Assembly: GCF_016865585.1 (NCBI RefSeq)
Contig: NZ_JAESND010000001.1
Span: 682,001-746,000, forward strand
DNA from: Jeongeupia naejangsanensis
Lineage (GTDB): Bacteria; Pseudomonadota; Gammaproteobacteria; Burkholderiales; Chitinibacteraceae
Reading direction: 5' to 3'
DNA length: 64,000 nucleotides
Shown here: positions 24,867 through 35,459 of the stretch, piece after piece
Layout: every line of letters starts with the position of its first letter
Position numbering within the stretch: the first letter of the stretch is position 1
Notes under the pieces: generated by a model
Told to the model about the DNA's origin: nothing
The model's database searches: none
Seen by the model: only the letters and a program-made list of their open reading frames with translations
Translations under genes and position numbers: made by a program

Positions 24867-27800
24867 CTGAATTTCAACTCAGCCTTACTGATTTTCCCAC
24901 CAGAAGTAGAAAAATCAGGATGTTTATTTATATCAATCGTCCATTTTGCGCCCGTACTATTCGCGCTACTTGAAAAATCACGCAACGTAATGGAAGCACC
25001 GGTTTCTGGATCCTTAAATGTGTATCTAGTCACGCCTCCCTGATTTACCGCCACAGGAAAATCTTTTGCCCCAATAGACTGCATCAAGTTCCAAGCAAAG
25101 TCTCTAATTTGCTGACTTGATGCGCCGTTAAACACAGGCACCCCATTAGGATCCATACTTGAATCCGCTTTATACACCTTACCTTCCATCTTTATTTCAA
25201 ATTGATTAGCCTTAACATTTGGGTCCTTCCACTGTGCAGCAATACCCAAAATTCCAGTACTCGTCTTGGCACTGGGCACACTGCTAACACTTTGTGCATT
25301 TCCTACCATTTCCCCATCAACCGGCGACATGGTGGGCTTTGCTTTCGGCGCCGCAGGCGACGTATTGGTACCGTTGATTTTAGCGTCGGCGGCCAAAGCC
25401 ACCAAGCTATTGAGGGTAATGCTGCCCAGTTCCAGAGCTTTGACGGTGTTCTTGGCTGCTGTTTCACTCAGGCCCCAGTAGTCCTGTAGAAACTGAGCTT
25501 TCAGCTGCTGCAGTTTTGCGGCCTCTTGGGCCTCCTTGGTCGTGGCTTGCAAGAGTTCCTTGACCTGGCCTGCTTCTGACCAGATCGACTCCGGCGTCTC
25601 CGAGTAAGTCCGATAACTCGCGAACGACTGCAAGGCAGCTTTGGCTTTTTCCCGCTGCGCACCGCAGCCTTCACTCGCGGCCTTGTCTCCTTGGCAAGCG
25701 CTCAACAGCGCGGCGTCACTCATCAGGTCTTTAAAGTTCAAGGCCTGAAGCTGGCTTTCGAGCTTGGCGCGCTCCTCGGGCTTCAGGTCGCCCTTGGCGA
25801 GCTGCCGTTCTATTTTGCTGCGGTTGGTGCTGTCCTGATGGTTGAGATAGTTGTTCTCCACCGCATTCTTCGCCGTCGCCCCCGCCGTGCCGACGTCCAT
25901 CCCCAGTCCCGAGGCCGTCAGTGCGGCCAGAACCTGCGTGGCGGCGCTGAACAGTGCCGGGTTCTTGACGCTGCCGTCGGCGTTCTTTTCAAAGGCATTG
26001 GCGAGTAGCTGCGGCAGCGCTTCGCCCAGCATGCCGCCGAGCGCGCCGGAAGAGACGTTGCCGCCGGTCAGCACCGCGAAGGCGGCGCCCAGCGCGGCAT
26101 GTGCGGCGTACTTGGCCGGGTCGGTGTCACTGAAGGTGTCGCCGATCCATTTGCTCACTTGCGCGGCCGGAATGGCGGCAAGCTGGGCCATGCCGGCGGC
26201 GATTTCCTGCTGGTCCTGCACCTTCTTCAGGTTGAATATCTTGTCGATGGCGCCGTTGGCGTTCTCGGTATCGCGGCTCAGGCTGGCAACGTCCTGCTGT
26301 TGCGCGTCCTTGTTGCGGATGGTGATGCTGCCGTCGGCGACAGCGGCCTTTGTATCTCCGCTGGACTTGTCGCCCTGCGCCATGCCGGTGATGCTGCCGC
26401 CACTAGTGCCAACGCCGATACTGATGCTCTTGGCGTCGTATTCAGCCTCGTTATGCAGGTTGCCCCAACCCAGCGTGCCGGTATCCAGGCTGTTCTTGTC
26501 CTTGCCGGCCGTGCTGGCGATGACGGCGCCGTTGAGCTGGGTGTGGTTGCCGACGATGACATCGAAGCCGCCGCTACCGGCGTAGATGCCGGTCTGCTCC
26601 TGCACCGAACGGTAGGCGCTATCGATAGTGCTCTGGCTATAGCTGGCGTTGGCACTGGTGCCGTTGCCCGCCGAATAGCCGAAAGTGAACGAGACACCGG
26701 CGCTGGCGCTTTCCTGTTTGCTGCTGTAGTGCTCGTCGTTCTGCTGGCTGGTCATCGTCAGGTCACGACCGACGTCGGCGACCACCGTGTTGCCCTTGAG
26801 CGTGCCGCCGCTGACGGTGGTGTCGCGCCCGCTGATGACAGTGAGTGTGTCGCCGGCCACCACCTTGCTCTGGATATGGGTGTTGCCATCACCAGCGGTT
26901 TCGCCCCGTGCCATATAGCCGCTGGCAGAGATCACCCAGCCGGTGGTCTGGCCGACGCTGAAACCGACGCCGACATCCCAGCCGCTGCTGCTGTTGCTGC
27001 TGGTGTGCTGCTGGGTATCGACCGCACTAACGATGTTGACGTCATTGTTGGCGTACAGCGTGACATTGTTGCCATTGAGCTGGCTGCCGATCACGTTGAG
27101 GTTGCCGGTGCCGGCCTCGCCATCCTTGCCGGTGGCGCTGATGTTGAGGTTGCCACCGGCAGTCAGCTTGCTGCCCTGATTGGTCGTAGTGCTACCCTGC
27201 GACTCGCTCTCGCTCTGGCTGGCGCCGTAGCTGATGCGGAATTGCACGCTGGCTTCCGGAGCTTTGCCAGCGCCGGAGCCAGTCGCCGAATCGGAGGCAG
27301 AATAGGCCTGCCAGGCGTTCATGCCGGCCTGGGCGACCTTGACGGCCTTCAGGCGGCTGTCGTCGGTCTCACCGGCCTGCTGCAGGTTGTCCTTCGCGGC
27401 CATCAATGCGGCAAGGATCGGGCTGACCACGCCGATGCTCAGCCCGCTCTGGCTGACTTTCTGCCACTGGCTAAAGCTGTCGCTGCTTTCGGCAGCGGTG
27501 ATGAGCACGTTCTGGCCGGACAGATCCAGATCCTTGCCGGCGAACAGCTCGCTACCGATGATGCGGGCATCGCCGCCTGCGGTGATGCTGACGTTGCCGT
27601 CGGTGCTGCCCACCATGCTGCCCTTGAACACAACCGAGTTCTGGGCCATGCCGTTGGCGATGCTCTGGCTGCCGAATGTGACGCCGTTGTTGCTGCTGAA
27701 CATGCCGGAGTTGCGGGTTTCGTCGACGTGTTCGATCGAGTGCGTATCCGCAACGGCGGTGATCGTGATGTCGTTTTTGGCCTGCAGCGCGATGTCGTTG

Positions 27801-30800
27801 GTAGCGACCACGTTGCTGCCGGCAATGCTGAGGTTGTTGCCCGAGGTGATCTTGATGCTGTCGCCGCTAATCGTGCTGCCAACCGACTGCGTCACCGTCT
27901 CCGAATCGTGCTTGCGTTCCTCCGAACTGCCGAGGAAGCCCTTCGACTTGTTGTAGCTGTCGGTCGTTTCAGTGACGGTTTGCGTTTGCGCACCGATGTT
28001 GACGTCGCCGGTTGCAGCAAGGGTGATTTTGCCTTCGTCGCTGCGCACAGTGCTGCTGGTGACATTCAGATTGCCGGTCTTGCCATCGGCCTGGCCCGCG
28101 CCGATGACGATGTTCTCGCCAGCGCTGAGCTTGCTGCCGGTCAGTTGCTCGCCGGTTTCGGTGTGGTTGAGCTTCTTGTTGCCGCGATCGTAGCCCTGTT
28201 GCAAATCCGAGGTGTCGACCGAAGCCTTGATCGTGACGTTGTTGCCTGCCACCAGCGCCAGATTCTCGCCAGCCTTGATCTGCGAGCCGGTGACCGTCGC
28301 GTCGTTGGCCGCCGTCATGCTCAGGCTGCCACCGATATTGATCTGGCTGCCCTGATGCACGGTTTCAGTAATCGTGCCCTTGGCGCCGTCCTGCTTGTAC
28401 CAGCCATTGCCGATGGCGGTGCCGTACACCGCAGTCACCGTGGTTTCGCTGGCCGTCCCGATGTTCAGATCGCGACCGGCCTGCAGTCGGGCATCGCCGG
28501 TGACATCGAGCTTGCCGCCGAGCACGCTCAGGTCTCGACCGGCGCCCATGACCAGGCTGTCACCAGCCTGGATCGTGCCCATCTGCATACCAGCAATGGT
28601 CAGGTTGGTCAGGTCGTTGCCGGCAACCAGCTTGACCGCGTTGCCGCTGATCAGACCGGACTGGTTCAGCAAATCGCCCGTCGCAGCAAGGTCGATGCTG
28701 CCGGCACTGGTGATGCTGCCACCTAGGTTGCTGATCTGGGTGGCGGCGATTTTGGTACTGGTCTGGCTCTGGATCACGCCACTGTTGGTGAGCGTGCCGG
28801 TGCGCAGGTCGATGCTGCCGGCAGACAGCATGGCCTGACCGGACTGCATGACGTTCTGCTCGACGCCGGCGAGATAAACGACCGGCACCAGAACGGACTG
28901 ACCATCGACAATGCGCGTTTCCAACCAGACCATGTCGCGCGTCAGGCTGGCCAGCTGGTCGCCACTCAGGCTGATCCCCGGCACGATGCCGAACTGCTGC
29001 GCATAGGCAGCACCGGCGTCCATCAGCGCGCGGTACTCGGTTTGCTGGTCGGTGTAGCCATCGAGGAACCGCCGCCCGGTCAGTTGGGCGATTTGGTCGG
29101 TGATGAGCTTGTTTTCATAGAACGCATCGCCAAGGCGCTTGTGCGTCGCAGCCGGGTCGATGTTCAAACGTCCGAGCATGTAATCACTGCTGATGAACTG
29201 GCCATACTGGGTAAAGCGCGGGTCGGTTTCGATCAGGTACTTCTGGCCCGGTTGCGGGTTGACGCGATACAGGCCGCTGGTCGGCAGTTGGTAACCGGTA
29301 CCGACCGGGTCGCCGCGCAGACCGACGCCCACCACGCGTCCTTGCGTCATGGTGGCTTGGCCATTCAGCGCGACGGCGGCGTCACTACCAACATTGGGCA
29401 GGTTCAATGCCTGGCCGCCGACAGCTCCCTGCGCCGTAGGACCTTGGCCGGTCAGCGCAGTCGGCGCAGCGATGGCAACGGCCTGACCACCGCCGGCGTT
29501 GACCGCCGTGGCATCGAATCTGGCGACACCATTGGCGTTGATCGTCGAACCGACGACCGCTGGGGTATGTAGGCCAGTCGTGATGTTGCGGATGGTCCCC
29601 GCGTTGCCGCTGATACTCCCCCCGGCGGTAAAGCTGGCGCTGATGCCAGGCAACAGCACGTCTTCGATCACCGTGGTAATCGGGCCGAAAGCGCTCGACG
29701 AAGGATTGATCCCGTTGCCGCCCGAGCCGCCTGAACCGTTACCGCCGGCCCACCATTCTTCGATCGAGCTAACCGTGCCGGATTTGGTCTCCGTGACCCG
29801 GTGATAGGCTTGATAGCCGACGTTCTGCAGCAGATTCTGATCGACGCTCGCGTTGCCGCCTGCTGCTATCACGCTGGCATCGTTGATGACATTGCCACCA
29901 GCCAGCGTCATCTGGCCTCCGGCCAGAATCTTGCCCATGCGACCGCTCGTGGTGACGCCAGCATCCGTTGTAGTGGTGAACGTTGTTGTTGTGGTGGTGG
30001 TCGTCGTCGTACTGTGAAAGGCCCCTTCGTCCTTTTTCGTTTCCGTTGTGGATTGCTTGGTGACGGGCGTCGTTGACGTCGTGCTTTCCGAGTAAGCAAT
30101 CGAATCCCACTGGTTACGCAGTTCGCCGGCGCGGATGCTGACACTCCCATCACCCTGGATCGTCGACGACTGGTTCAGCACGCGCCACGCGTTGCCGACG
30201 CCGTCCTGCGCGGCGATGTTCAGGTTGCCGAGGCTGTACAGATCACCGCCGGCGGTGTTGGTCAGGTCGTTGGTGTACAGATTGAGGTTTCGGCCCGCGG
30301 CAATGATGCTACTGTCCGGATTGCCGTTGCCAGTGTTGGCGATGCCGCCGGCGCGCAATGTCACGTCGCCGCCGAAGATGGCGTTGCGGTTGAGGATGCT
30401 GCCGGCGCCGAGCTCGACACGGTCACCGAACAGCGTGCCGTCGTTTTGCAGGTAGCCCGTCGAAATGCGCAGGCCGTCATTGCCCGAGAGTTCGGCCCCG
30501 GCCCGGTTGTAGACATTGGCGCCGTTGAGACTGAGCGTGCCTACCGCGCCAAAGCGCGTCCGGTTGTCGATGTTGCCGTTGGTGTTCAGCGTCAGGTCGT
30601 GGTTCGCGGTCCAGCCCATGCCGGCGACGAGATTGATGTCACCCTGCAGGTTCAGCGTCAGGTCGTTGCCGGCGTTGATGTTGCCCAAGCCGTAAAAGCC
30701 GGCGCTGGTCAGCGTGATGTTGCGGTTGGTCGCGATCCGGCCGCCACTGTTGTCGGTTTGGCCGGCGCTGATGCTGGCATCGCCACGGCCGTTCAGCACG

Positions 30801-33800
30801 CCGCCGGCGTTGTTGAATGTCGGCGTACTCACGCTGGTATTGCCGACCGCGAACAGGGTGCCGCCGCCGTTGTTCAGCTGGGTGGTTGCGGTTACACCAA
30901 GATCGGCGCCACTGGTCAGGGTGCCACTGGTATTGGTCAGGGTTGCAGCGCTGATCTGGGTATTGCCGTTGCCACCGATCAGGCCATTGCTGTTGTTCAG
31001 GCCTGCGCCTGCGCTCACCGTGGTTTGCGCGCCACCGCTATTGCCGATACGGCCGCCCGCGTTATCGATGGTTGCGGCAGTCGCCGACAGGGCGTTGGCC
31101 GCGTCGATCTTGCCGCCCGCGTTGTCGAGCTTGCCATTGGCCCGGACTGCAACGGAACGCCCCTGCAGCTGCCCCCCCCGGTTGCCAAGTTCGTTGCCGC
31201 TGACGTCCAGCAACTGGCCCGCGCTGATCGTGCCGGTGTTGTTCAGTTGCGGCGCGGTTACTGTGACATTGCCGTTGCCGCCGATCAGCCCCGCGTTGTT
31301 CAACTGGCTGCCGGCGCTGATGCGGCTGTCCCCGTTCACCGCGACCAGGCGGCCATTGGCACCGTTGTTCAATGTGGCCGCGTTCGCGCTCAGGCCGTTG
31401 CCGCCTTCGACGGTGCCACCGGTATTGTCGAGCGTGCCGCTGACACCAAGGTCGACGGTGTCGCTGGCGGTCAGTACGCCACCGGCGGTGTTGTTCAGGT
31501 TTTGCGCGGTGACCGTCAGCCCGCGATAGGCCGCTACATTGCCGGCGACGTTGCCGAACTGATCGGTCGATATCCGGATCGCGCCGTTGCCACCGATCTG
31601 GCCTGCTGCGTTGTCGAGCGTACCGTTCAGCGACAGCAATCCGGTTCCTGCATGGGCAATACGGCCGCTACCGTTGAGGATTCGCGCGCTTTGCAAAGCG
31701 AGGTCTTGCGCAGCACTGCTGATGCTGCCGTTACGGTTGTCGAGCAGGGAAGCAATGGTCCAGGCCCCGTTGATCGTGCCAGTCTGGATGAATTTGCCAC
31801 CGCTGTTGCTCAGCGCCGGCGTGGTGATGGCAAGGCGCTCTGCCTGGACGGTGCCGCTGTTGCCGACGCTTTGCGTAGCGTTGAAGGTGACCTGCTTGGC
31901 CGCGACCACGGTGCCGCTGTTGCTCAGCGTTTCGGCCGCAATGCCGAGATCCTGCATGCTGGTCAGCGTGCCGCTGTTGTTCAGCTGCTTGCCGTTCAAC
32001 TGCAGCTGGCCATTCGCGCCCAGCGTGCCGGTATTGATGATGTTGCCCGTCGCGGTCACGGTGGCGTTGCCGGCCACGGCCACCACACGGCCGCCGTTGT
32101 TGAGGCTGCCGGTGTTCAGTGTCAGCCTGTTGCCGGCTTCGATATTGCCGTCGGTTGAATCCAGCGCGCCGTCGTTGGTGATGGCCAGCGCATCGCCCGA
32201 GGCCAGGGAACCGGCGCGGTTGTTGATCGATTGCGTAGTGACCTGCAGCTGCCGCTGCGCCACGATCTGCCCGCCCACGTTGTTCAACGTCGCGGCATTA
32301 ACCGCGACATCGCCATTGCTGACCAGCTTGCCGCCGTTGTTGTCGAGCGGACCGGAAATGCTCAGTTTGCCGGTGCCGGCCAGCGCAATCTGGCCGCCGG
32401 CATTGTTGATCTGGCTCGCAGCGAGGCTCAGATCGGCGGCATTGCTGCCAATGCTGCCGTTGCGGTTGTCGAGCAGGCCGCTGATTGCAAAGCTGCCGTT
32501 CTGCACACCGGTCTGGCGCAGGGTGCCGGACTGGTTGTTCCACTGGCCCACCGTCAGTGCAAAGCGGTCGGCCTGCAACTGGCCCTGCTGACTGTTGTCG
32601 AGCGTGGCGCCCTGCACCTGAAGCTGGCCCGCGCTGGCGATCAGCCCGCCCTGGTTCACCACGTCGGTGTTTGCCGTGACCTCGAGGCTGCCGGCGCCGG
32701 ATTGAATCAGCCGTCCCCGGGTGTTGTTGACCGTCGCGCCCGAAATCCGCATCTGGCCGTTGCCGGTCAAGCCGATCTGCCCGTCGGTGTTGTCGAGCTG
32801 CCCCGAACTCAGCCCCTGACTTTGCGCGGCACTGCTGATCACACCGCCCCGGTTGTCCACCAGACCGCTCAGCATCCAGTTGCTGGCGGTACTGCCGGTC
32901 TGAACCAGTTGGCCACCCGCATTCGTCAGCGACGCGCCGTTGATGACGACTTGCTCGCCCTGTACGACCCCGCCGTTGCTGGTATCCAGTGCATTCAGCG
33001 TCAACGCACCGGCAGTCGCGGTCTTGCCGCTGTTTTCGAAACGGTCCGCCTTGATGCCCAACGCCTGTACGCCGGTCAACGTACCGCTGTTGTTCAGCTG
33101 TCCCGCATTGACCTGCAGCTTGCCATTCCCGCCCAGCGTTCCCTGGTTGTTCACCACATCGGCACTGACCGTGCCATCGCCGGCCAGCACCGCAATCCGG
33201 CCCTTGCCGTTGTTGGTCAGCGTGCCGCTGTTCAGGGTCAATCCGTTGCCGGCCTCGATGGCCCCGTCGCTTGCATCCAGCAGGCCGGCGTTGTCGATGC
33301 GCAGTGCATCGCCGGCAATCAGCGTGCCGGACCGGTTCGAGAGCGTTTGCGAGCCGACCACCAGCTGGTGTTGCGCCGAAATCTGCCCGCCGTTGTTGAC
33401 CAGCGTGGTGGCGTCGATGCGCGTGGCACCATTGCTGGTCAGCTTGCCGCCGCTATTGTCGATCGGACCGGCAAGGCTCAGTTGCCCGTTGCCCGCCAGT
33501 ACGATCTGGCCACCGGCGTTGTTGATCTGACCAGCCGCCAGACTCAGGTCGGTCGCGTTGGTTGCGATGCTGCCGTTGCGATTGTCCAGCACCCCGCTGA
33601 TCGCAAAGCTGCCGTTCTGCGTACCCATCTGGCGGATGCTGCCGGACTGGTTGTTCAACTGGCCCACGGTCAGTGCAAGGCGGTCGGCCTGCAGCTGGCC
33701 CTGCTGGCTGTTGTCGATCCTGGCCGCATTCAGCTGCAAGGTACCGGCGCTGCCGATCAGCCCGCCCTGATTGGTCAGGGTGTTCGCGGCGGTGATCTGC

Positions 33801-35299
33801 ATCGTGCCGGCACCGGTCTGGATCAGCTTGCCGCCGCTGTTGTCGACATTCTGGCCGGCCAGCGCGATCTGCTGCGCCGACAGCGTGGCGGCGCGGGTGC
33901 CGAGGGTTCCGCCCGCATTCGCATTCAGCCCACCGGCCGCAGACACGGTGGCATTGTCGAACTTCAGGTCGCCTTGCGTGGCGCGCACGTCCAGCGCGGC
34001 CGCACTTTGCAAGGTTCCGCCGCTGGCATCGACCGCAGCGGCCTGCACGGCCATATTTCCGGCGGAGACGGTCTGCCCGGCCAGCCTGACCGTACCGCTG
34101 CTGTTCACGACCAGCGCGCCTGCCCCCTGCAACTGGCCTTCGGCCGAGAGCCCGGCCGCCAGCGTACCTTGCTGGGTCAGGCTGCCGACCTGCGCCGTCA
34201 GGTTCTGCCCGCTGGCCAGCACACCGGTGTTGGTCAACGCACCCGCAACGGCCACGTTCAGGCCCTGCGTCGCATAGAGTTGCCCGCTGTTGACCACATC
34301 GCGCTGGGCGTTCACGGCCACCGTCGCGGCATTGGTCTTGCCGCCAAGCGTCAACCTGCCCGCGCTGTCGATCTGCAGATCCTGATTGGCCGCAAGCGTA
34401 CCGGCCGAGTTGACGCCAACACCGGCCTCGGTACCGACAAGGCGGATCTTGTCGGCATACATGCCGCCCAGTTGGGCAACGTCGATGGACACGCCGGGGG
34501 CATTGGCATCCGCTGCGAGGGCCTGGACTGCCATGTCGGCATAGTTGATGCGATTGGCGCCGGCAATCACGTTCAGTTGCCTGGCGTATACACCGGCATT
34601 GATCTGGACCGCACGTGCAATCAGGTCGACCTGATCGAGATTGTTGCCGTTGAAACCGGCGCCGCCCACCGTGATCAACCCCGAAGTCACCCGGAAGGCG
34701 TCGAGGCTGCCGCTACCGCCGAATACCGGCATACCGGTCGTCAGTGTCGCCCGGTTGCTGTTGATGAAACCGCAACCGTCACAGGTAATGCCATTGGGGT
34801 TGGCGACGATGACGTTGGCGCGCTGCCCGGCGACTTCGAGATAGCCGCGCAATGCACTCGGATTGCCGGACGTCACCTCGTTGAGGATGGTTCTTGCCGC
34901 ACCGCCAGCCAGATTGGCATTGCCGTCGACATAGCCGCCCAGCTGGGTCTGCGTCAGCCCCTGGGCATTGTTGAGAATGGCGCCCTTGGCCTCGACATTG
35001 AACTGGTCGTATTTGTTGTGCGATACACCCGCACCATTCGGTGCGGCGATATTGACGATCGGCAAACCATTGGCCGTGGTTTGTACCGTCGGACGCTGTC
35101 CGGGTGCGGCATTGCCATCGGCCACGATCGGCCCGGCGGCCAGAACAGGCTGTGAAGCAAGACAGAACAGCGTGAATGACAGAACAACACGACGCAACAT
35201 TGACGGCGCTCCCGGAATACCGGTCGCCAATGCAATCGAATCAGCCTCGGACAAGGAGTTGCGATACTGATCCATGATTTTCGACGTGTCTTTCTTCAT
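24863..35299 (-). CDS. cdiA: CdiA: two-partner-secreted contact-dependent inhibition toxin
   Basis: A filamentous-haemagglutinin-like protein of about 3478 residues. It has a long signal region (residues 1-54, with the hydrophobic stretch RRVVLSFTLFCLASQPVLAA) and a TPS secretion domain (about 60-300) with the NPNGITCDGCGFIN motif near residue 166. Many N-G/L-N-N repeats follow (about 300-1600: LNNGG, DNRGG, SGGQLDN forms), then a second set of FHA repeats (about 2000-2900). The VENN pretoxin motif is encoded at 25850-25861. The 328 residues after it are the variable toxin part (CdiA-CT), ending WTIDINKHPDFS and AELKFR. The toxin family was not recognised. ATG at 35299 is preferred to TTG at 35317; the ribosome site is weak. 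Confidence 0.93.
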   Translation of the reverse strand: MKKDTSKIMDQYRNSLSEADSIALATGIPGAPSMLRRVVLSFTLFCLASQPVLAAGPIVADGNAAPGQRPTVQTTANGLPIVNIAAPNGAGVSHNKYDQFNVEAKGAILNNAQGLTQTQLGGYVDGNANLAGGAARTILNEVTSGNPSALRGYLEVAGQRANVIVANPNGITCDGCGFINSNRATLTTGMPVFGGSGSLDAFRVTSGLITVGGAGFNGNNLDQVDLIARAVQINAGVYARQLNVIAGANRINYADMAVQALAADANAPGVSIDVAQLGGMYADKIRLVGTEAGVGVNSAGTLAANQDLQIDSAGRLTLGGKTNAATVAVNAQRDVVNSGQLYATQGLNVAVAGALTNTGVLASGQNLTAQVGSLTQQGTLAAGLSAEGQLQGAGALVVNSSGTVRLAGQTVSAGNMAVQAAAVDASGGTLQSAAALDVRATQGDLKFDNATVSAAGGLNANAGGTLGTRAATLSAQQIALAGQNVDNSGGKLIQTGAGTMQITAANTLTNQGGLIGSAGTLQLNAARIDNSQQGQLQADRLALTVGQLNNQSGSIRQMGTQNGSFAISGVLDNRNGSIATNATDLSLAAGQINNAGGQIVLAGNGQLSLAGPIDNSGGKLTSNGATRIDATTLVNNGGQISAQHQLVVGSQTLSNRSGTLIAGDALRIDNAGLLDASDGAIEAGNGLTLNSGTLTNNGKGRIAVLAGDGTVSADVVNNQGTLGGNGKLQVNAGQLNNSGTLTGVQALGIKADRFENSGKTATAGALTLNALDTSNGGVVQGEQVVINGASLTNAGGQLVQTGSTASNWMLSGLVDNRGGVISSAAQSQGLSSGQLDNTDGQIGLTGNGQMRISGATVNNTRGRLIQSGAGSLEVTANTDVVNQGGLIASAGQLQVQGATLDNSQQGQLQADRFALTVGQWNNQSGTLRQTGVQNGSFAISGLLDNRNGSIGSNAADLSLAASQINNAGGQIALAGTGKLSISGPLDNNGGKLVSNGDVAVNAATLNNVGGQIVAQRQLQVTTQSINNRAGSLASGDALAITNDGALDSTDGNIEAGNRLTLNTGSLNNGGRVVAVAGNATVTATGNIINTGTLGANGQLQLNGKQLNNSGTLTSMQDLGIAAETLSNSGTVVAAKQVTFNATQSVGNSGTVQAERLAITTPALSNSGGKFIQTGTINGAWTIASLLDNRNGSISSAAQDLALQSARILNGSGRIAHAGTGLLSLNGTLDNAAGQIGGNGAIRISTDQFGNVAGNVAAYRGLTVTAQNLNNTAGGVLTASDTVDLGVSGTLDNTGGTVEGGNGLSANAATLNNGANGRLVAVNGDSRISAGSQLNNAGLIGGNGNVTVTAPQLNNTGTISAGQLLDVSGNELGNRGGQLQGRSVAVRANGKLDNAGGKIDAANALSATAATIDNAGGRIGNSGGAQTTVSAGAGLNNSNGLIGGNGNTQISAATLTNTSGTLTSGADLGVTATTQLNNGGGTLFAVGNTSVSTPTFNNAGGVLNGRGDASISAGQTDNSGGRIATNRNITLTSAGFYGLGNINAGNDLTLNLQGDINLVAGMGWTANHDLTLNTNGNIDNRTRFGAVGTLSLNGANVYNRAGAELSGNDGLRISTGYLQNDGTLFGDRVELGAGSILNRNAIFGGDVTLRAGGIANTGNGNPDSSIIAAGRNLNLYTNDLTNTAGGDLYSLGNLNIAAQDGVGNAWRVLNQSSTIQGDGSVSIRAGELRNQWDSIAYSESTTSTTPVTKQSTTETKKDEGAFHSTTTTTTTTTTFTTTTDAGVTTSGRMGKILAGGQMTLAGGNVINDASVIAAGGNASVDQNLLQNVGYQAYHRVTETKSGTVSSIEEWWAGGNGSGGSGGNGINPSSSAFGPITTVIEDVLLPGISASFTAGGSISGNAGTIRNITTGLHTPAVVGSTINANGVARFDATAVNAGGGQAVAIAAPTALTGQGPTAQGAVGGQALNLPNVGSDAAVALNGQATMTQGRVVGVGLRGDPVGTGYQLPTSGLYRVNPQPGQKYLIETDPRFTQYGQFISSDYMLGRLNIDPAATHKRLGDAFYENKLITDQIAQLTGRRFLDGYTDQQTEYRALMDAGAAYAQQFGIVPGISLSGDQLASLTRDMVWLETRIVDGQSVLVPVVYLAGVEQNVMQSGQAMLSAGSIDLRTGTLTNSGVIQSQTSTKIAATQISNLGGSITSAGSIDLAATGDLLNQSGLISGNAVKLVAGNDLTNLTIAGMQMGTIQAGDSLVMGAGRDLSVLGGKLDVTGDARLQAGRDLNIGTASETTVTAVYGTAIGNGWYKQDGAKGTITETVHQGSQINIGGSLSMTAANDATVTGSQIKAGENLALVAGNNVTIKASVDTSDLQQGYDRGNKKLNHTETGEQLTGSKLSAGENIVIGAGQADGKTGNLNVTSSTVRSDEGKITLAATGDVNIGAQTQTVTETTDSYNKSKGFLGSSEERKHDSETVTQSVGSTISGDSIKITSGNNLSIAGSNVVATNDIALQAKNDITITAVADTHSIEHVDETRNSGMFSSNNGVTFGSQSIANGMAQNSVVFKGSMVGSTDGNVSITAGGDARIIGSELFAGKDLDLSGQNVLITAAESSDSFSQWQKVSQSGLSIGVVSPILAALMAAKDNLQQAGETDDSRLKAVKVAQAGMNAWQAYSASDSATGSGAGKAPEASVQFRISYGASQSESESQGSTTTNQGSKLTAGGNLNISATGKDGEAGTGNLNVIGSQLNGNNVTLYANNDVNIVSAVDTQQHTSSNSSSGWDVGVGFSVGQTTGWVISASGYMARGETAGDGNTHIQSKVVAGDTLTVISGRDTTVSGGTLKGNTVVADVGRDLTMTSQQNDEHYSSKQESASAGVSFTFGYSAGNGTSANASYSQSTIDSAYRSVQEQTGIYAGSGGFDVIVGNHTQLNGAVIASTAGKDKNSLDTGTLGWGNLHNEAEYDAKSISIGVGTSGGSITGMAQGDKSSGDTKAAVADGSITIRNKDAQQQDVASLSRDTENANGAIDKIFNLKKVQDQQEIAAGMAQLAAIPAAQVSKWIGDTFSDTDPAKYAAHAALGAAFAVLTGGNVSSGALGGMLGEALPQLLANAFEKNADGSVKNPALFSAATQVLAALTASGLGMDVGTAGATAKNAVENNYLNHQDSTNRSKIERQLAKGDLKPEERAKLESQLQALNFKDLMSDAALLSACQGDKAASEGCGAQREKAKAALQSFASYRTYSETPESIWSEAGQVKELLQATTKEAQEAAKLQQLKAQFLQDYWGLSETAAKNTVKALELGSITLNSLVALAADAKINGTNTSPAAPKAKPTMSPVDGEMVGNAQSVSSVPSAKTSTGILGIAAQWKDPNVKANQFEIKMEGKVYKADSSMDPNGVPVFNGASSQQIRDFAWNLMQSIGAKDFPVAVNQGGVTRYTFKDPETGASITLRDFSSSANSTGAKWTIDINKHPDFSTSGGKISKAELKFR

Positions 35300-35459
35300 T
35301 TCTGCAATCCAGTGCAATGCGCGCGCCGACCGGTCGGTCGCACGTGTTCACAGCCACTTGCCGTGGCCATGTATTCGCTACAGGGGTATCTAGCCGGGGT
35401 ACGGAAAGGCCAATCCGCCCACACAACACGGCTGGCCCTTCCGTATTCACGAGCTATGT

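Noticed and set aside
26099-35155. Very long plus-strand open frames opposite cdiA (26099-28726, 30446-32158, 32231-35155)
   Set aside because: They mirror the repeats of cdiA in another frame, lack ribosome sites and known motifs, and arise from GC-biased codon use without stops.
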